Source: Crambe crambe
Lineage: Eukaryota > Porifera > Demospongiae > Poecilosclerida > Crambeidae
NCBI GenBank assembly: GCA_963924555.1
Contig: OZ004590.1
Span: forward strand, 558,001 to 622,000
Direction of reading: 5' to 3'
DNA: 64,000 nucleotides
Each line of letters starts with the position of its first letter. The first letter of the stretch is position 1. This document shows positions 12,381-23,023 of this stretch, piece after piece. The translations under genes and the position numbers were made by a program. Below the pieces are notes generated by a model, which was given only the letters and a program-made list of their open reading frames with translations, made no database searches and was not told the DNA's origin.

Positions 12381-12858
12381 TATGTTTATTTTATTACTAA
12401 TATGCCATCTTTTCCATTTCATTTCTACTTGTATGATTTAGTAGGGTGTTGTGGTGCTACAGGCACATTGGAGATGTTCTTTTAGGGGGACAGGGAGGAG
12501 CACTAGGGGGGACCTGAAAAACATATCACAGTATAATACTTTATTGGCTTATATACCATACCACTGACACCAAAAATATTTCACATCACACCAGGGTCAG
12601 GGTTAGGGATTTATAGTGTGAAGTGCTCACTAGGCCCTAGCTCTAGCTCTAGCTTGTAGACATTATCTCTCATGATGAGAATTTCTGAACAAGTGGAACA
12701 AGGTACCAGGTTTTAAAGCTAGGGTTGTGTATTAGATATTGCTGGATTACATAATGGACACACATAACAGACAGCATGTGCTGTGATTGGCTGCTACATT
12801 GAAATGATAATAGCTGTCTATTTCTGCAATGACATCATGCTGCAATAATCATGAAATA
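12381..12858. other. Non-coding stretch
   Basis: AT-rich spacer between the satellite field and a MITE. I see nothing recognisable apart from a short CTAGCTCTAG run near 12640. Confidence 0.35.
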
Positions 12859-13230
12859 CCGTACAGCGGGATAATTTCGGTGGGGATAAAAATTCGGTAA
12901 TTTTGGTAATCAGTCTATCGAAAGTTTTTATCAAATTTTTCCAAATAAAGCCACCATTCAGCCACTTGGCTTGCATACTATTTTTGGCCTTCATTTCTTC
13001 AGGTATAGCCCTCTTCGCGATCGTGGCGATTTCTTAATTGATGGAATCTAGTTAGCTAAGAAGAAAGTGGACCAGAAGGTTTGGTAAGTTGCCATGGTTG
13101 AATGTGCGAATGTAGCACATGCGCTAAAATAATTGTACCGTACCAAATAAAAGACTACTGTAATTCTTCGTCTGTATTGTCCTTTGATGATTAATGAAAT
13201 ATTTTATCTCAGAAAAAACCCGCTGTACGG
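12859..13230. mobile_element. TA-flanked MITE with CCGTACAGCGGG termini
   Basis: The left end is CCGTACAGCGGGATAATTTC and the right end is the inverse, with CCCGCTGTACGG at 13219-13230. Both ends are flanked by TA (12857-12858 and 13231-13232), which fits the TA target duplication of Tc1/mariner-type elements. The element is 372 bases with no coding capacity. A related, more diverged element is at 43133-43731. Confidence 0.8.
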
Positions 13231-13232
13231 TA

Positions 13233-14105
13233 TGATTCAATCATGTGACCCCGATTGCTTAAGCCTTAGATATACATGCAATAAGCATCATTGGTAAACT
13301 TGCCATTGGGTAATGCATTGATACATATTAGCTAGAAACTGTTACTTTCATCACATATATAGTCCGTGTTACCTTAGAGGGGGATGACCTTTGAACTATG
13401 AAACATACACAAGTCATGCACAGATAGATGCATAGTTTACTATCGAGGGAATATTGAAGGTTACATACATGCCAGACTTTCTTGGAACAAGTGGTGGTGG
13501 GTCTAAAGTGAGAGGACCATCACTGATAACATCTGTCCCTGCATAGTTACACATAGAAGAATGAATTCCTATATTTTATAATAATAGTGAATTAAGGTAC
13601 ATAGGCACATATTCACTATTCAATGCTCACTGGTATGACCTTCCAATTCATTTACACGACGAAAATAAATCCGAACAACTGACTTAGTGAATCTTCTTAG
13701 TTTTGAAATTTGTTTCCAATTTTTTTAGCTGGCACAATTTGGTTGGTATTCTGTTCATACACTAATAGCCCATCATCACGACACCATTACGATAATGATG
13801 AAGCACATAACCATAACTACTGGGATGTACACTTCATGATGACCTAACCCTAGCCCCTAGCCCAATAGCACTCAACCCATGTGCTACATGTACTTCTCAA
13901 GTGGGGGCTGGTTCTTGGGAGTGGATGTGGAAACAATAGTCAGTCATCTCGGACAAAAAAACACACAGATAATTAATAACATCTCACATAATGCCTAAAT
14001 TAGGAAAACTGGTCATGTGCAACAATCATATGAAAATTAATTACCTTGTTCAAAATAGTGTAAAAGCTAATTATAAGTAAGCTGATTAATTAAATGATCG
14101 GGTGA
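13233..14105. other. Non-coding stretch
   Basis: I see no gene. The GTGACC...GGTCAT-type flanks and AT-rich runs are not diagnostic. Confidence 0.35.
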
Positions 14106-14744
14106 AGAGTCTGAGTCACAAAGTATCAGAGAGAGCGGACACGCCACATAATATAGACTAATACAAAAGTGAAATTCTAGTTCCCCCACTTAGACTTAAC
14201 AAAAGCTACTATGAATGATTATCCAGCCTACTAGAGCCTACTACAAAGTGCAGACCAAGTTTCAGGACCAGGGAGCTTACTGTTCCAGAAATACAGCAAG
14301 CAGGTAAGTCGCTTCTCTATTGTTGTTATTATTCTTAGACAACCATATCTCTCAAACCAGGATTTCTGGATAAATCCACTCCAAATTCTACCAGCTACAA
14401 TTTTTTGTACTCGTCAGTCCTTGAAAGAGTTGATTTAAAGAAGCCACTTTTCGCATGCGCATGTATTTGATATCCGAAATTATGATATTACTCAGCTAAT
14501 CTACTCTAGCTCTATCAACTCAGATTTTAGATCACCAATCCAATTACCGGTAGACTCTATTTCAGATTCATCTGTATCTTCGACCTCCAAGTATAGCACT
14601 TCACCTTGACTCACTGACAAATAATCATCAGGCTGCTATGCTATTGGAGAACTAGTCTTCTTTCATCTGTCTCTGTATAAACATTTTAAAAAATGAACTC
14701 TATACATAAAACCATAAAAGAGAGGGAAAAAAGACCAGAATAAG
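14106..14744 (+). repeat. Repeat family B, long copy with terminal GAGAGAG hairpin
   Basis: It begins with TATCAGAGAGAGCGGACACG and the GTGAAATTCTAGTTCC block. It then has the block reading 'gaatgattatccagcctac' and the TTTCAGGACCAGGGAGCTTAC segment, followed by the TTAGACAACCATATCTC body. Its closest full-size relative is at 56690-57400. It is non-coding. Confidence 0.8.
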
Positions 14745-15000
14745 TAAGGGAAAAACATTTCCATGAAATGAAAAAGATGACCATTGCTCTAAAAGGGAGG
14801 GTAGGGATGAAGGATGGAATGGGATCAATCTTTGCTCTCTATATAATATATCCAGCCAACAATCCCTACATATACACTATAATCTGAAGCTACCCGATGT
14901 ATATGTAAGGGATTGTGGGCTGGATATATACTCATTTCCATCCTTCATTCCTACCATTGTCATCCCTCAAAAATATTTTTTTTCCTGTAGGTAGCAGAAG
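14745..15000. repeat. Foldback element joined to the family B copy
   Basis: It opens with AAGTAAGGGAAAAACATTTC and closes near TTTTTTTTCCTG. The inner arms ATCCAGCCAACAATCCCTAC and GGGATTGTGGGCTGGATATA face each other across about 35 bases. The same combination, family B followed by this foldback, occurs at 56.7-57.7 kb. Confidence 0.7.
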
Positions 15001-15134
15001 TATTTTAATGATTTTTAGTTCATCCAAAACAGTTATACAATTATTAAATTGAGCCAGACCAACCTGGACTATAATGTGAGGTTAAAGGTGTAATTCATAG
15101 CAACACTAGACAATAATCATTTCTATTCTTGCTA

Positions 15135-15400
15135 CAGGCTCAACTAAACTGCTTACATCTGGAAAACAATGCAGAAGATGATGACATGTCCACCCAAACC
15201 CCTCCAGAACAGCGTCAATATAACTTGGCACCAGCTGCCGTCTAAATCTAGAATCCTTTCACATATGACAATCAAATTCATTTGTACAGTTATAACTACA
15301 TCATCATCCACACAGTTTTCCTCCAAAATAATCACTCGTATCAAATGACTTTTCATTATAAACATTTATTTGCGCGCGCATCTGTCTCAATCATTATGCA
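15135..15400 (-). repeat. Repeat family D (inverted relative at 31170-31445)
   Basis: The sequence around GAAAACAATGCAGAAGATGA and TCACATATGACAATCAAATT matches the reverse complement of 31170-31445. A 70-codon minus-strand open frame runs through it, but the other copy does not preserve that frame, so I do not call a gene. Confidence 0.65.
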
Positions 15401-15449
15401 TGCATGCATGAAGGCTGGCTAGCCAGCTACCCATATGAAAAGTAAACAA

Positions 15450-15720
15450 ATAAGTGAAAATAAAAAGACGATGTAGGGCCATGTAGGGTTAGTCTGTACT
15501 TTTACCTATATCAAAATTATGCTGCCTTCAATAATAATCCTGCCTCCCACCAAGCAGAACACTTTTAAACTGACATGAACGATTAAAGCAGCTTGGTGGG
15601 AGGCAGTGATGTAGGGATTATTATTGAAGGCAGCATAAACTGCTATAGATAAAAGTACAGACTACCCTACATGGCCCGACATGGCCTTTTTACTTTGCAT
15701 AAATTTATTCCCCTTCATAG
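15450..15720. repeat. Foldback MITE (family C) with CATGTAGGG arms
   Basis: The left arm (CATGTAGGGTTAGTCTGTAC... CTGCCTTCAATAATAATCC) is mirrored by the right arm (GGATTATTATTGAAGGCAGC... GTACAGACTACCCTACATG). The loop is about 60 bases and contains CCTCCCACCAAGC facing GCTTGGTGGGAGG. A second copy is at 30730-31050. Confidence 0.8.
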
Positions 15721-15756
15721 GTACATATGCTCACTAGTTAAATTCACATTAACCAA

Positions 15757-15869
15757 TCAGAACCTATTGATGGGATTCATAGTAATAACATACCTCCAGG
15801 TCTGTTTGGGAGACAACACAACAAATCCCAAAAGACCTGCCATGGTGGTTATGAATTCCATCAATAGGT
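15757..15869. repeat. Imperfect hairpin (ACCTATTGATGG arms)
   Basis: ACCTATTGATGGGATTCATA at the left is mirrored by ATGAATTCCATCAATAGGT at the right. A relative of the left arm occurs near 34770-34800. It is a small inverted-repeat element of unknown class. Confidence 0.55.
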
Positions 15870-15896
15870 AATACTTGACCTCTCTCTGCATAATTC

Positions 15897-16343
15897 ACCC
15901 TCTTTTTGCCTTTCTTTTAAGAAGAAAAGGGTACAGTATTATATTGAGTTAGCTACCTCTTCCTTCACTTTATTTATAAGTAGATGAGAACCATACAATA
16001 AAGGGTTGGTACGCTTGAAAATTCCATAGCTTTCCACGATTTGTATTAATATAGCTAGCTAATTCAACTTGCTATCCAGCTCTGCAGCCACAGCAATTTT
16101 CTACCATGAGTCTTTCTTTTTCAATATGTAAGAAGATGGCATTTCAATACTCTATGAAGCACCAATGTAGTAACACACTTAGATCAGTGAAAATAACAGA
16201 CTCACAGCCTCTGAATAAAAAATAATTTTAATACAATATTACAGAATATCAAACATTTCACACCTTTGATCGAGGTTCCACTGTACTGTTCATCTCAGCA
16301 CAGGCACTGACTTGACACTCTGGTGCCAAGATAAAAATATCAG
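15897..16343 (+). repeat. Dispersed repeat, copy 1 (copy 2 at 32628-33053)
   Basis: The two copies lie in direct orientation about 16.7 kb apart. They share GAGAACCATACAATAAAGGG, TCTGCAGCCACAGCA, GAGTCTTTCTTTTTC and CGAGGTTCCACTGTACTGTT in order. No frame is conserved. Confidence 0.8.
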
Positions 16344-16344
16344 T

Positions 16345-16770
16345 GTGTTAGCACTCTCTAAGTAGGGATGGCAGGTCAAAGGTCAATATGGCGTAGAAAG
16401 ATTAGAAAGATTAGCTGAGTGCCATGATACCATAGTGATTTGTGAAGTAGTGCTCTAATAGCAAGAGATCAGCCTCTAGGTGCCGCTCTAACAGATGGCC
16501 AAAGCAGAATTTTGATGACTATAGCCAGTAAGTCGGCACGTCGATCTTATTATTATTATGAACAAAAGTCAATTTTAGACATCGTTTTTTTCTTATGTTA
16601 GCGAATGAATTTTTGGTTTTTGAACACTCTCCTCTCTTCTTTGTAGATGTAATAATTCACTGTAGCCTTCTGAGAACCTGTAGAGTAAGGGTAGAAGAGA
16701 AAGAAGAGTTTTTAGTTCATACAGTCTTATGACCTTTGACCCGCCATCCCTACTTAGTGCTAACGTACTC
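16345..16770. mobile_element. TIR element with AGTAGGGATGGCRGGTCAAAGGTCA ends
   Basis: The left end reads GTTAGCACTCTCTAAGTAGG then GATGGCAGGTCAAAGGTCA. The right end is its inverse, TGACCTTTGACCCGCCATCC then CTACTTAGTGCTAACG. The TIRs are about 45 bases and imperfect. The interior is non-coding; a 69-codon minus-strand frame has no resemblance to known proteins. Confidence 0.75.
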
Positions 16771-16774
16771 TCGA

Positions 16775-17015
16775 TTATATTATTATTATTCTTCATAGAC
16801 AACCATATCTCTCAAACCACTCAAGCTACAGCTATGATTTCTGGATAAATCCACTCCAAATTCTACCAACTACGATCTTTTCAACTCGTTGATCCTTGAA
16901 AGAGTCGATGAAAAAAGAGACACTACGGACCATAGCACTCGACTAATTTTTTAATATTATTATCGGAAACCATCTTTTCTATGATACGCATGCTCATGTA
17001 TTTGACACACATGTC
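16775..17015 (+). repeat. Repeat family B fragment
   Basis: It carries TTCATAGACAACCATATCTC, CACTCCAAATTCTACCAAC and the 'gtcgatgaaaaaagagac' block, truncated near 'catgctcatgtatttgaca'. It directly abuts the minisatellite on its right. Confidence 0.75.
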
Positions 17016-17079
17016 CAGTGTTGCCTTCACTAGTCCTGACAGTACTAGGATCCTACCTGTCTACCTTGTGAATGGAGGA

Positions 17080-17460
17080 TTCTGTGTCCAGAGGATCCCG
17101 GATCCTCCTATGGTGTCCCCCTTAACATGGAGGGATATTGGTATTGTCTGGAGGATCCTGACTGTCTGGGATCCTCTTGTAATGTCTCCTTAACATGGAG
17201 GGATATCAGTGTTGTCTGGAGGATCCTGACTGTCCAGGATCCTCCCATGGTGTCCCCCTTAACATGGAGAGATATCAGTGTTGTTGGGAGGATCCTGATT
17301 GTCCGGGATCCTCCCATGGTGTCCCCCTTAACACTGAGGGATGGGATGTTACAGATCCCGACTATCCAGGATCCTCCCATGGTGTCCCCCTTAACATGGA
17401 GGGATATCAGTGTTGTCTGGAGGATCCTGACTGTCCGGGATCCTCCCATGGTGTCCCCCT
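17080..17460 (+). repeat. 69-base GGATCC-rich minisatellite, left part
   Basis: Units of about 69 bases read AACATGGAGGGATATCAGTG, TTGTCTGGAGGATCCTGACT, GTCCGGGATCCTCCCATGG, TGTCCCCCTT. Because 69 is divisible by three, several frames on both strands stay open (GSSHGVPLNMEGYQCC-type repeats). I regard these as artefacts of the repeat. The array is split by an inserted element and resumes at 18099. Confidence 0.9.
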
Positions 17461-17462
17461 TA

Positions 17463-18098
17463 GGGTGGTGGCACATAGCAACGCACGTGCAAATAGTCTT
17501 TCTTACATAACTCCGAAATTACTATAGCTATGGACTTCAAATTGCACAGAGTTATAAGGTAGTATATCACTAATACACACACTAAAAATGATGGAAAATG
17601 GTTAATTCTTACAGGTGCTATGAATTTTTTTATTCTTTAGAGATAAAAAGCATTGTTTCTCACCAACCGCTGGAATTAAGTGGCTGATTTTTGGCCCAGA
17701 GCTTCTTAGTAGCCCTCTCTACAAAATTACAGAAGGATTTGTTGGTATCTACTTTACTTTTTGAGTTCCCAAAAGTGAGCATTTAAGTTCCTGGGCTAAA
17801 TCAAAAAGTAAAATAGATATCAATAAACCCTTCTGTAATTTTTTAGAGAGTGGTGCTAGAAAGCTACAAACCAAAAATCAGCCAGTGAAGTTTGGTGGTT
17901 GGTGAGAAGTAATGCCTTTTAGTTTGAATTTGAAAACTGTTCATAGCACCTGTAGAATTTGACCTTGCTTCTTCATTTTTTGTATGTGTAGTATTACTAA
18001 GCTGCTTTATAGCCATGTGCATATAAAGTCTATGGTGCAAGTAGTTTTGGAGATATGACCCCTTAGCAACCATGTGTGGGCGAGATGTGCCACCACCC
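17463..18098. mobile_element. Palindromic Harbinger-like MITE inserted in the minisatellite, TTA duplication
   Basis: The ends are GGGTGGTGGCACA and TGTGCCACCACCC. They are flanked by TTA on both sides (17460-17462 and 18099-18101), and removing the insert restores the minisatellite junction CCCCCTTAACATGG. A 3-base TWA duplication and G-rich termini fit PIF/Harbinger elements. Inside, GCTGATTTTTGG and CCAAAAATCAGC bracket a central palindrome of about 180 bases. It has no transposase, so it is non-autonomous. A second, inverted and end-truncated copy lies at 48729-49326. Confidence 0.85.
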
Positions 18099-18310
18099 TT
18101 AACATGGAAGGATATCAGTGTTGTCCGGAGGATCCTGACTGGCTGGGATCCTCCCCCTTAACATGGAGATGTTGTCCGGAGGATCCTGATTGTCCGGGAT
18201 CCTCCCATGGTGTCCCCCTCAACACTGAGGGATTTAACATGGAGGGAAATTACAGATCCCGACTATCCGGAATCCTCCCATGGTGTCCCCCTTAACATGG
18301 AAGGATATCT
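18099..18310 (+). repeat. 69-base GGATCC-rich minisatellite, right part
   Basis: This continues the array interrupted at 17462, with the same AACATGGAAGGATATCAGTG and GGATCCTCCCATGGTGTCCC blocks and some shortened units. Confidence 0.85.
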
Positions 18311-18431
18311 GTGTCTTCCAGAATTATCATATAGAAACAGTGACAGTGTCTGTCCAGTAATCCACATACTGCAGTAGAGACATGCTGTATTTAGTGAGTT
18401 TTGTTGCCAAAGTGTCATTATCATCTGGTAC

Positions 18432-18533
18432 AGGCCTCGGGCCCTTAGTAGCGCCCTCGCTGCGCTCGGGCTGCTACAGCCCAGGGCCCTCGGGTTTCTA
18501 AATACCGTAGATCCCTTGGTCTCGGTGTCTAAC
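18432..18533. repeat. Foldback MITE fragment (GTTAGACACCGAG family)
   Basis: It carries TAGTAGCGCCCTCGCTGCG, the GCCCAGGGCCCTCGGGTTT arm and the CGTAGATCCCTTGGTCTCGG end. The left arm is shortened relative to the full copy at 48137-48276. Confidence 0.7.
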
Positions 18534-18934
18534 GTATATGTAGACAGTACCTATGTAGTGACTCATTCCTGGTACACTAAATGGCTGGAGAGTTTGGTAA
18601 GATACACAATATATATAAGTGCACATAAGTGTGTGAGTTTGTTCAACTACAATGATCATATCCATATCAGATACTACATACGCACATTATCTGCATATGC
18701 ATGCAATGAAGTGGCGATATGAGACAGGACATATTCTAAGTTCATACTTGTCTTCTGCCTAAAAGAATGTTACCCCAGACAAGCATGTATACACTAGCTG
18801 TGCTGTGTGCACCAGCACCAGATTATACACTCCATTATTGGATAGCTTCATCACTTTATGTAGCACTAAAATAATATGCTCATTTAGCATATGATTTAGT
18901 GTCCCATGCCCTCTCCACATACTGATCATGAGGT
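18534..18934. other. Non-coding stretch
   Basis: I see no gene. A 68-codon plus-strand frame at 18516-18722 overlaps the foldback end and has no recognisable product. Confidence 0.35.
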
Positions 18935-20015
18935 TGAAGTCTTTCTGCAGGCATCAATCAGCCCTACTCCACAAAGATCCAATGTTCTGAGTAAAATAGA
19001 TACCCACACATATAACTTTTTATAAGGCACTTGTTACTTAAAGGCTTGTGAGTGATTACTGCAACTCAAAATATATCAAGTACAACTACAAAGATAGAAT
19101 ATCTATAAGCTGATTAAGTGTCTCTGACTCTGTATTCTAATATACAATATACGTACATGCACCACATTTTCATCTACGTACATCAAAAAAGGTAATAAAT
19201 ATTTAACAGACAAATGTACATGTGTAAGGTACTACTCCTTACATACCCTCCTGATTATAATAACCACACCCATATCATATCATAACTACTTCAGCTGCTC
19301 TACCCCACAGGATAATTATGAAGTAGGGACAGTGGCTTAATTAAGTAGTTGGACAATAGTGAGGGGTGAGACGTAACTTAACTCTCTGTTTAACCCTCAG
19401 CACATGCGCAAGGGTTATAGTAATCGTTCTGTCTGTCTGTCTGTCTGTCTATCACACCTTGATCTAGGGCCTAGTGCACTTACCACAGTTTAAACAGCTA
19501 TGAGCACAGCAGATGATGTGTTAAAAAAGAGAAATCCTTCAATGCATTCTATATTATAGCAGCCAAGAAAGGGAGAGAAGAGGCATGGTCATCTAGAAGC
19601 ATATTTCTCTTTTACCACACTGACAGCTGGACAGTTGAAAAGATGCACCCGTAGAGTTGATGGTTAGCCGGCAAACAACCATTCTCCAGTCAGTCAAAAA
19701 TATTTAAGTTTGATGATGACAGTTTGCACATACGTGATATTTATCACACTTGCTTCTAGATCTAGGATCACATGTGATGAAAATACTTTATGCATATACA
19801 AGGTTGAGACAGCTATGACATGTTTAAGCCATGTTTATCTATGAACCTGCACTGAGGGTTTGCATTTAGTGCTTTTTATTCACATGGTTTTTTGACCTTG
19901 TACACAGCCAGCCATCTCTATTTCTCCATTTGTCTGTTTTAGAATTTTTCTCCCTTAAATACATTGTAGTACATAAATTATTTTGTTGTAAAAAATCTCT
20001 ATTTACAGTATTTAT
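18935..20015 (+). repeat. 1.1-kb dispersed block, copy 1 (copy 2 at 62417-63520)
   Basis: It matches 62417-63520 in the same orientation along its whole length, from GTCTTTCTGCAGGCATCAAT through a (TCTG)n tract, CTTCTAGATCTAGGATCACA and TTCACATGGTTTTTTGACC, to AAAAAATCTCTATTTACAGT. The copies differ by small indels and substitutions. There is no conserved reading frame. The right end carries the common CCATTTGTCTGTTT / TTAGAAT terminus seen in other elements here. Confidence 0.85.
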
Positions 20016-20047
20016 AGTAACCATTAAAGGCATAATATATACACTAA

Positions 20048-20631
20048 CATCAAACAGGATTGGAAACAGATAACATCAGGATTGGAAACAGAGAACATCA
20101 GGATTGGAAACAGATAACATCAGGATTGGAAACAGATGACATCAGGATTGGAAACAGATGACATCAGGATTGGAAACAGATGACATCAGGATTGGAAACA
20201 GATAACATCAGGATTGGAAACAGATAACATCAGGATTAGAAACATAACATCAGGATTGGAAACAGATAACATCAGGATTGGAAACAGATAACATCAGGAG
20301 ATAACATCAGGATTGGAAACTGATAACATCAGGATTGGAAATAGATAACATCAGGATTGGAAACCGATGACATCAGAATTGGAAACAGATAATATCAGGA
20401 TTGGAAACAGATGACATCAGGATTGGAAACAGATAACATCAGGATTGGAAACAGATAACATCAGGATTGGAAACAGATAACATCAGGATTGGAAACATAA
20501 CATCAGGATTGGAAACAGATAACATCAGGATTGGAAACAGATAACATCAGGATTGGAAACAGATAACATCAGGAGATAACATCAGGATTGGAAACTGATA
20601 ACATCAGGATTGGAAACAGATAACATCAGGA
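20048..20631 (+). repeat. 22-base minisatellite (ACATCAGGATTGGAAACAGATA), left part
   Basis: About 25 tandem units of AACATCAGGATTGGAAACAG plus AT occur, with occasional shortened units (a GGAGATAAC variant appears twice). There are no spacers between the units. The array is interrupted at 20632 by an inserted element. Confidence 0.92.
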
Positions 20632-20871
20632 TTCAATAGAATTAGTTCTCATAAAATTAGCTTATGAAACAAATAATATAATATAATAACAAATAATATA
20701 ATATAATATCCATAGGCGTATGCATGTGCGTTGTCTAGATAACGAGCGTAGCTATATAAGGACGTTTCTGTGTGCATTTTTTGTATCACCCTGATGAAGG
20801 CTAGAGTATTCTGGTCGAAACGTTGGTGGTTTGTTTCATAAGCTAATTTTATGAGAACTAATTCTATTGAA
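20632..20871. mobile_element. 240-base element with perfect 39-base inverted ends
   Basis: TTCAATAGAATTAGTTCTCA... at 20632-20670 is repeated exactly inverted at 20833-20871. It sits inside the 22-base minisatellite, so it is a clear insertion. Between the arms are an AATATAATAT tract, the CGTATGCATGTGCGTTGTC block and a hammerhead-like motif (20785-20830). It has no coding capacity. Its class is unknown; Penelope-like elements and retrozymes are known to carry hammerhead motifs, but no reverse transcriptase is present here. Confidence 0.75.
20785..20830 (+). ncRNA. Hammerhead-ribozyme-like core
   Basis: CTGATGA (20791-20797) and GAAA (20817-20820) flank a perfect 7-pair helix, GGCTAGA/TCTGGTC with GU pairs, closed by a GTAT loop. 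CUGAUGA, stem II, GAAA is the hammerhead core order. Points against: there is one extra A between CTGATGA and stem II, and I cannot place a convincing cleavable NUH triplet with both outer stems. It may be a decayed or unrelated motif. Confidence 0.3.
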
Positions 20872-20899
20872 TTTTTATCATGTTAGCTGAGAATAATAA

Positions 20900-21190
20900 G
20901 CAGAACATCAGGATTGGAAACCAATAACATCAGAATTGGAAACAGATAACATCAGGATTTGAAACCGATAACATCAGGATTGGAAACAGATAACATCAGG
21001 ATTGGAAACAGATAACATCAGGATTGGAAACAGATAACATCAGGATTGGAAACCGATAACATCAGGATTGGAAACAGATAACATCAGGATTGGAAACGAA
21101 TAACATTAGGATTGGAAACATAACATCAGGATTGGAAACAGATAACATCAGGATTGGAAACAGATAACATCAGGATTGAAAACAGATACT
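20900..21190 (+). repeat. 22-base minisatellite, right part
   Basis: The same AACATCAGGATTGGAAACAG units resume after the insert, about twelve copies with a few variants (GAAACCGATA, GAAACGAATA). Confidence 0.9.
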
Positions 21191-22763
21191 CTAACTTAGT
21201 ACAAGTACATGACTTAGTTACTTCACTTACTGCATGGTAGCTTGGTGAATTAATTCTTCTAGAAATGATTTTTCCATGCAGAGGAAAACATCGTATTCAT
21301 TACGTAGGCAGCTTTTCCTTCATTACAAAAATAGAGTAATTTTTTAATCACATAATGATCACGTTTAATTAATTAATTAACTCCTCAACAGTTGTTGGTG
21401 GTCAAAGAAACCATAATATTCTTGAGTCACAGACAGACTGCTCACTTTGAAATATAGTAAAAATGGCAGGAAATTTATCGCTTGATCTACAGAGCATGAC
21501 AAATAAGTGCCCAATGGGCCAGCTTCACTCTTTATATATTTTCTAGTGAGTACGATTATCATAACCTCGTGCATGAAAGGTGAATAGCCAAAAAGTGAGT
21601 TTTGAAAGTGATGTTTCTTGTGGTGCTGTGCCTGCAAAAGCAACACTCTTGATCTGAAGAAAGTTTTTACGATATAACCACCAGCGAAGCCGAGTACAGT
21701 TTTTTTCTTCTGATCAAGAAGATGCTGAGTGATTAAATCTGGTGTTAGAAGGGGCTTTCACAGGAAGTCCAGCAAAGGCATTCAGGCATTCTTCAAAGAA
21801 TTATGTAGAGCCTGCTCTACGAGATTCCTTTCTTTTTCTTGACAGATTTAGTTGGCACAGGAGAAATACCAGAAGGTACGCCTGTTATGTATTATTGTGT
21901 GCCTGTTTGTGCTTTCTTTCTTTCTTTCTTTCCTTCCTTCTTTGTTTCTTTCTTAAATAAGTAGAACAAGCTTAAATAAGTAAAAACAAGTTGGGTAGAC
22001 TAAGAACATGCAATTTAGCACTGAGCAAGCACACAGGATACATAGCTAGTATTCTGGATCTCACTATTCTGAATGCATACATAACTGTGGAATGCTTCAG
22101 TTTTAGTGACACAACCCAGCTGTTGGATTCTCAATACACAAAGCTTCCATGGTTGACTAACCATAGCTAGGATCAAAGTTCAAATTCCACAATATCAATC
22201 TACATACATCAATGTAAGAAAATAGTGTCCTGCTAGCCTAGACCATCTGTTTCTATTAATTTCTGACTCTGGTTAGACCAAAGAAAGTGTGAAGGTAGCC
22301 TTACATGCTTACATGATGTTTAAAACCTGCTGAGAAGCAGTTAACATATTTTAGCCCCCCCCCCCCCCCCCCAAATAGTTGAGCATAGCTCTGCTCAGGA
22401 AGTTGTTGTGGAAGCACTGCAGAGAGTAGGCATCAGTCTATTACGCTAATTTTTTGGTCTTTCATGCTTTTGAACAATTCCCAAAAAAAGTTACCCATTT
22501 TATGCCATTATGCTCTCAATTATTGTGCCCATAATCTTACTGAGAAATCAAAATCGAAATCAAGGTTTTCTTCATTACACACACTTACTCAGCCTAAAGA
22601 TTGTTCAGCCGTGTTGTAGCTAGTTATAATGCACTGATAAGATGTCATTATTGCATGCATTCCAATAAATATGGTTCATGAGATAATTTGCTTCCTTAAC
22701 CTAATGTTTGGAATATAAATAGTTTATTAACACTTTGCATAATATGCCTGAAAATTCACCTAT
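21191..22763. other. Non-coding stretch with a C homopolymer
   Basis: I see no supported gene. A (TTCC/TTTC)n tract lies near 21910-21955 and a run of about 18 C at 22354-22372. A 72-codon frame at 21742-21960 ends in the microsatellite and has no recognisable product. Confidence 0.4.
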
Positions 22764-22984
22764 CAGAGAGTATGATAGTACTCTCTAAGTAGGGATGGCA
22801 CGGATGCTCCATTGGAGTAGTACTTGATATTTTCTTTCATAACTCCAGAATACTTACCTCCTGCAGTCAGCAACTCCTAACTTAAAGACAGAACACCTTC
22901 AACATGCTAGGACTCCAGTATGAAGAGCAGAGAACAAAGCAGTATCATTTTACAGCGACTTCAAAAATCGCCGTTTTCATCTGG

Positions 22985-23023
<39 letters not shown>

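Noticed and set aside
17108-17527. Three overlapping 110-127-codon frames with repeated GSSHGVPL/KGDTMGGS peptides
   Set aside because: The 69-base repeat length is a multiple of three, so several frames on both strands stay open by arithmetic.
20048-21190. CRISPR-like regular repeat
   Set aside because: The 22-base units abut directly with no unique spacers, and the genome is animal-like. It is a minisatellite.
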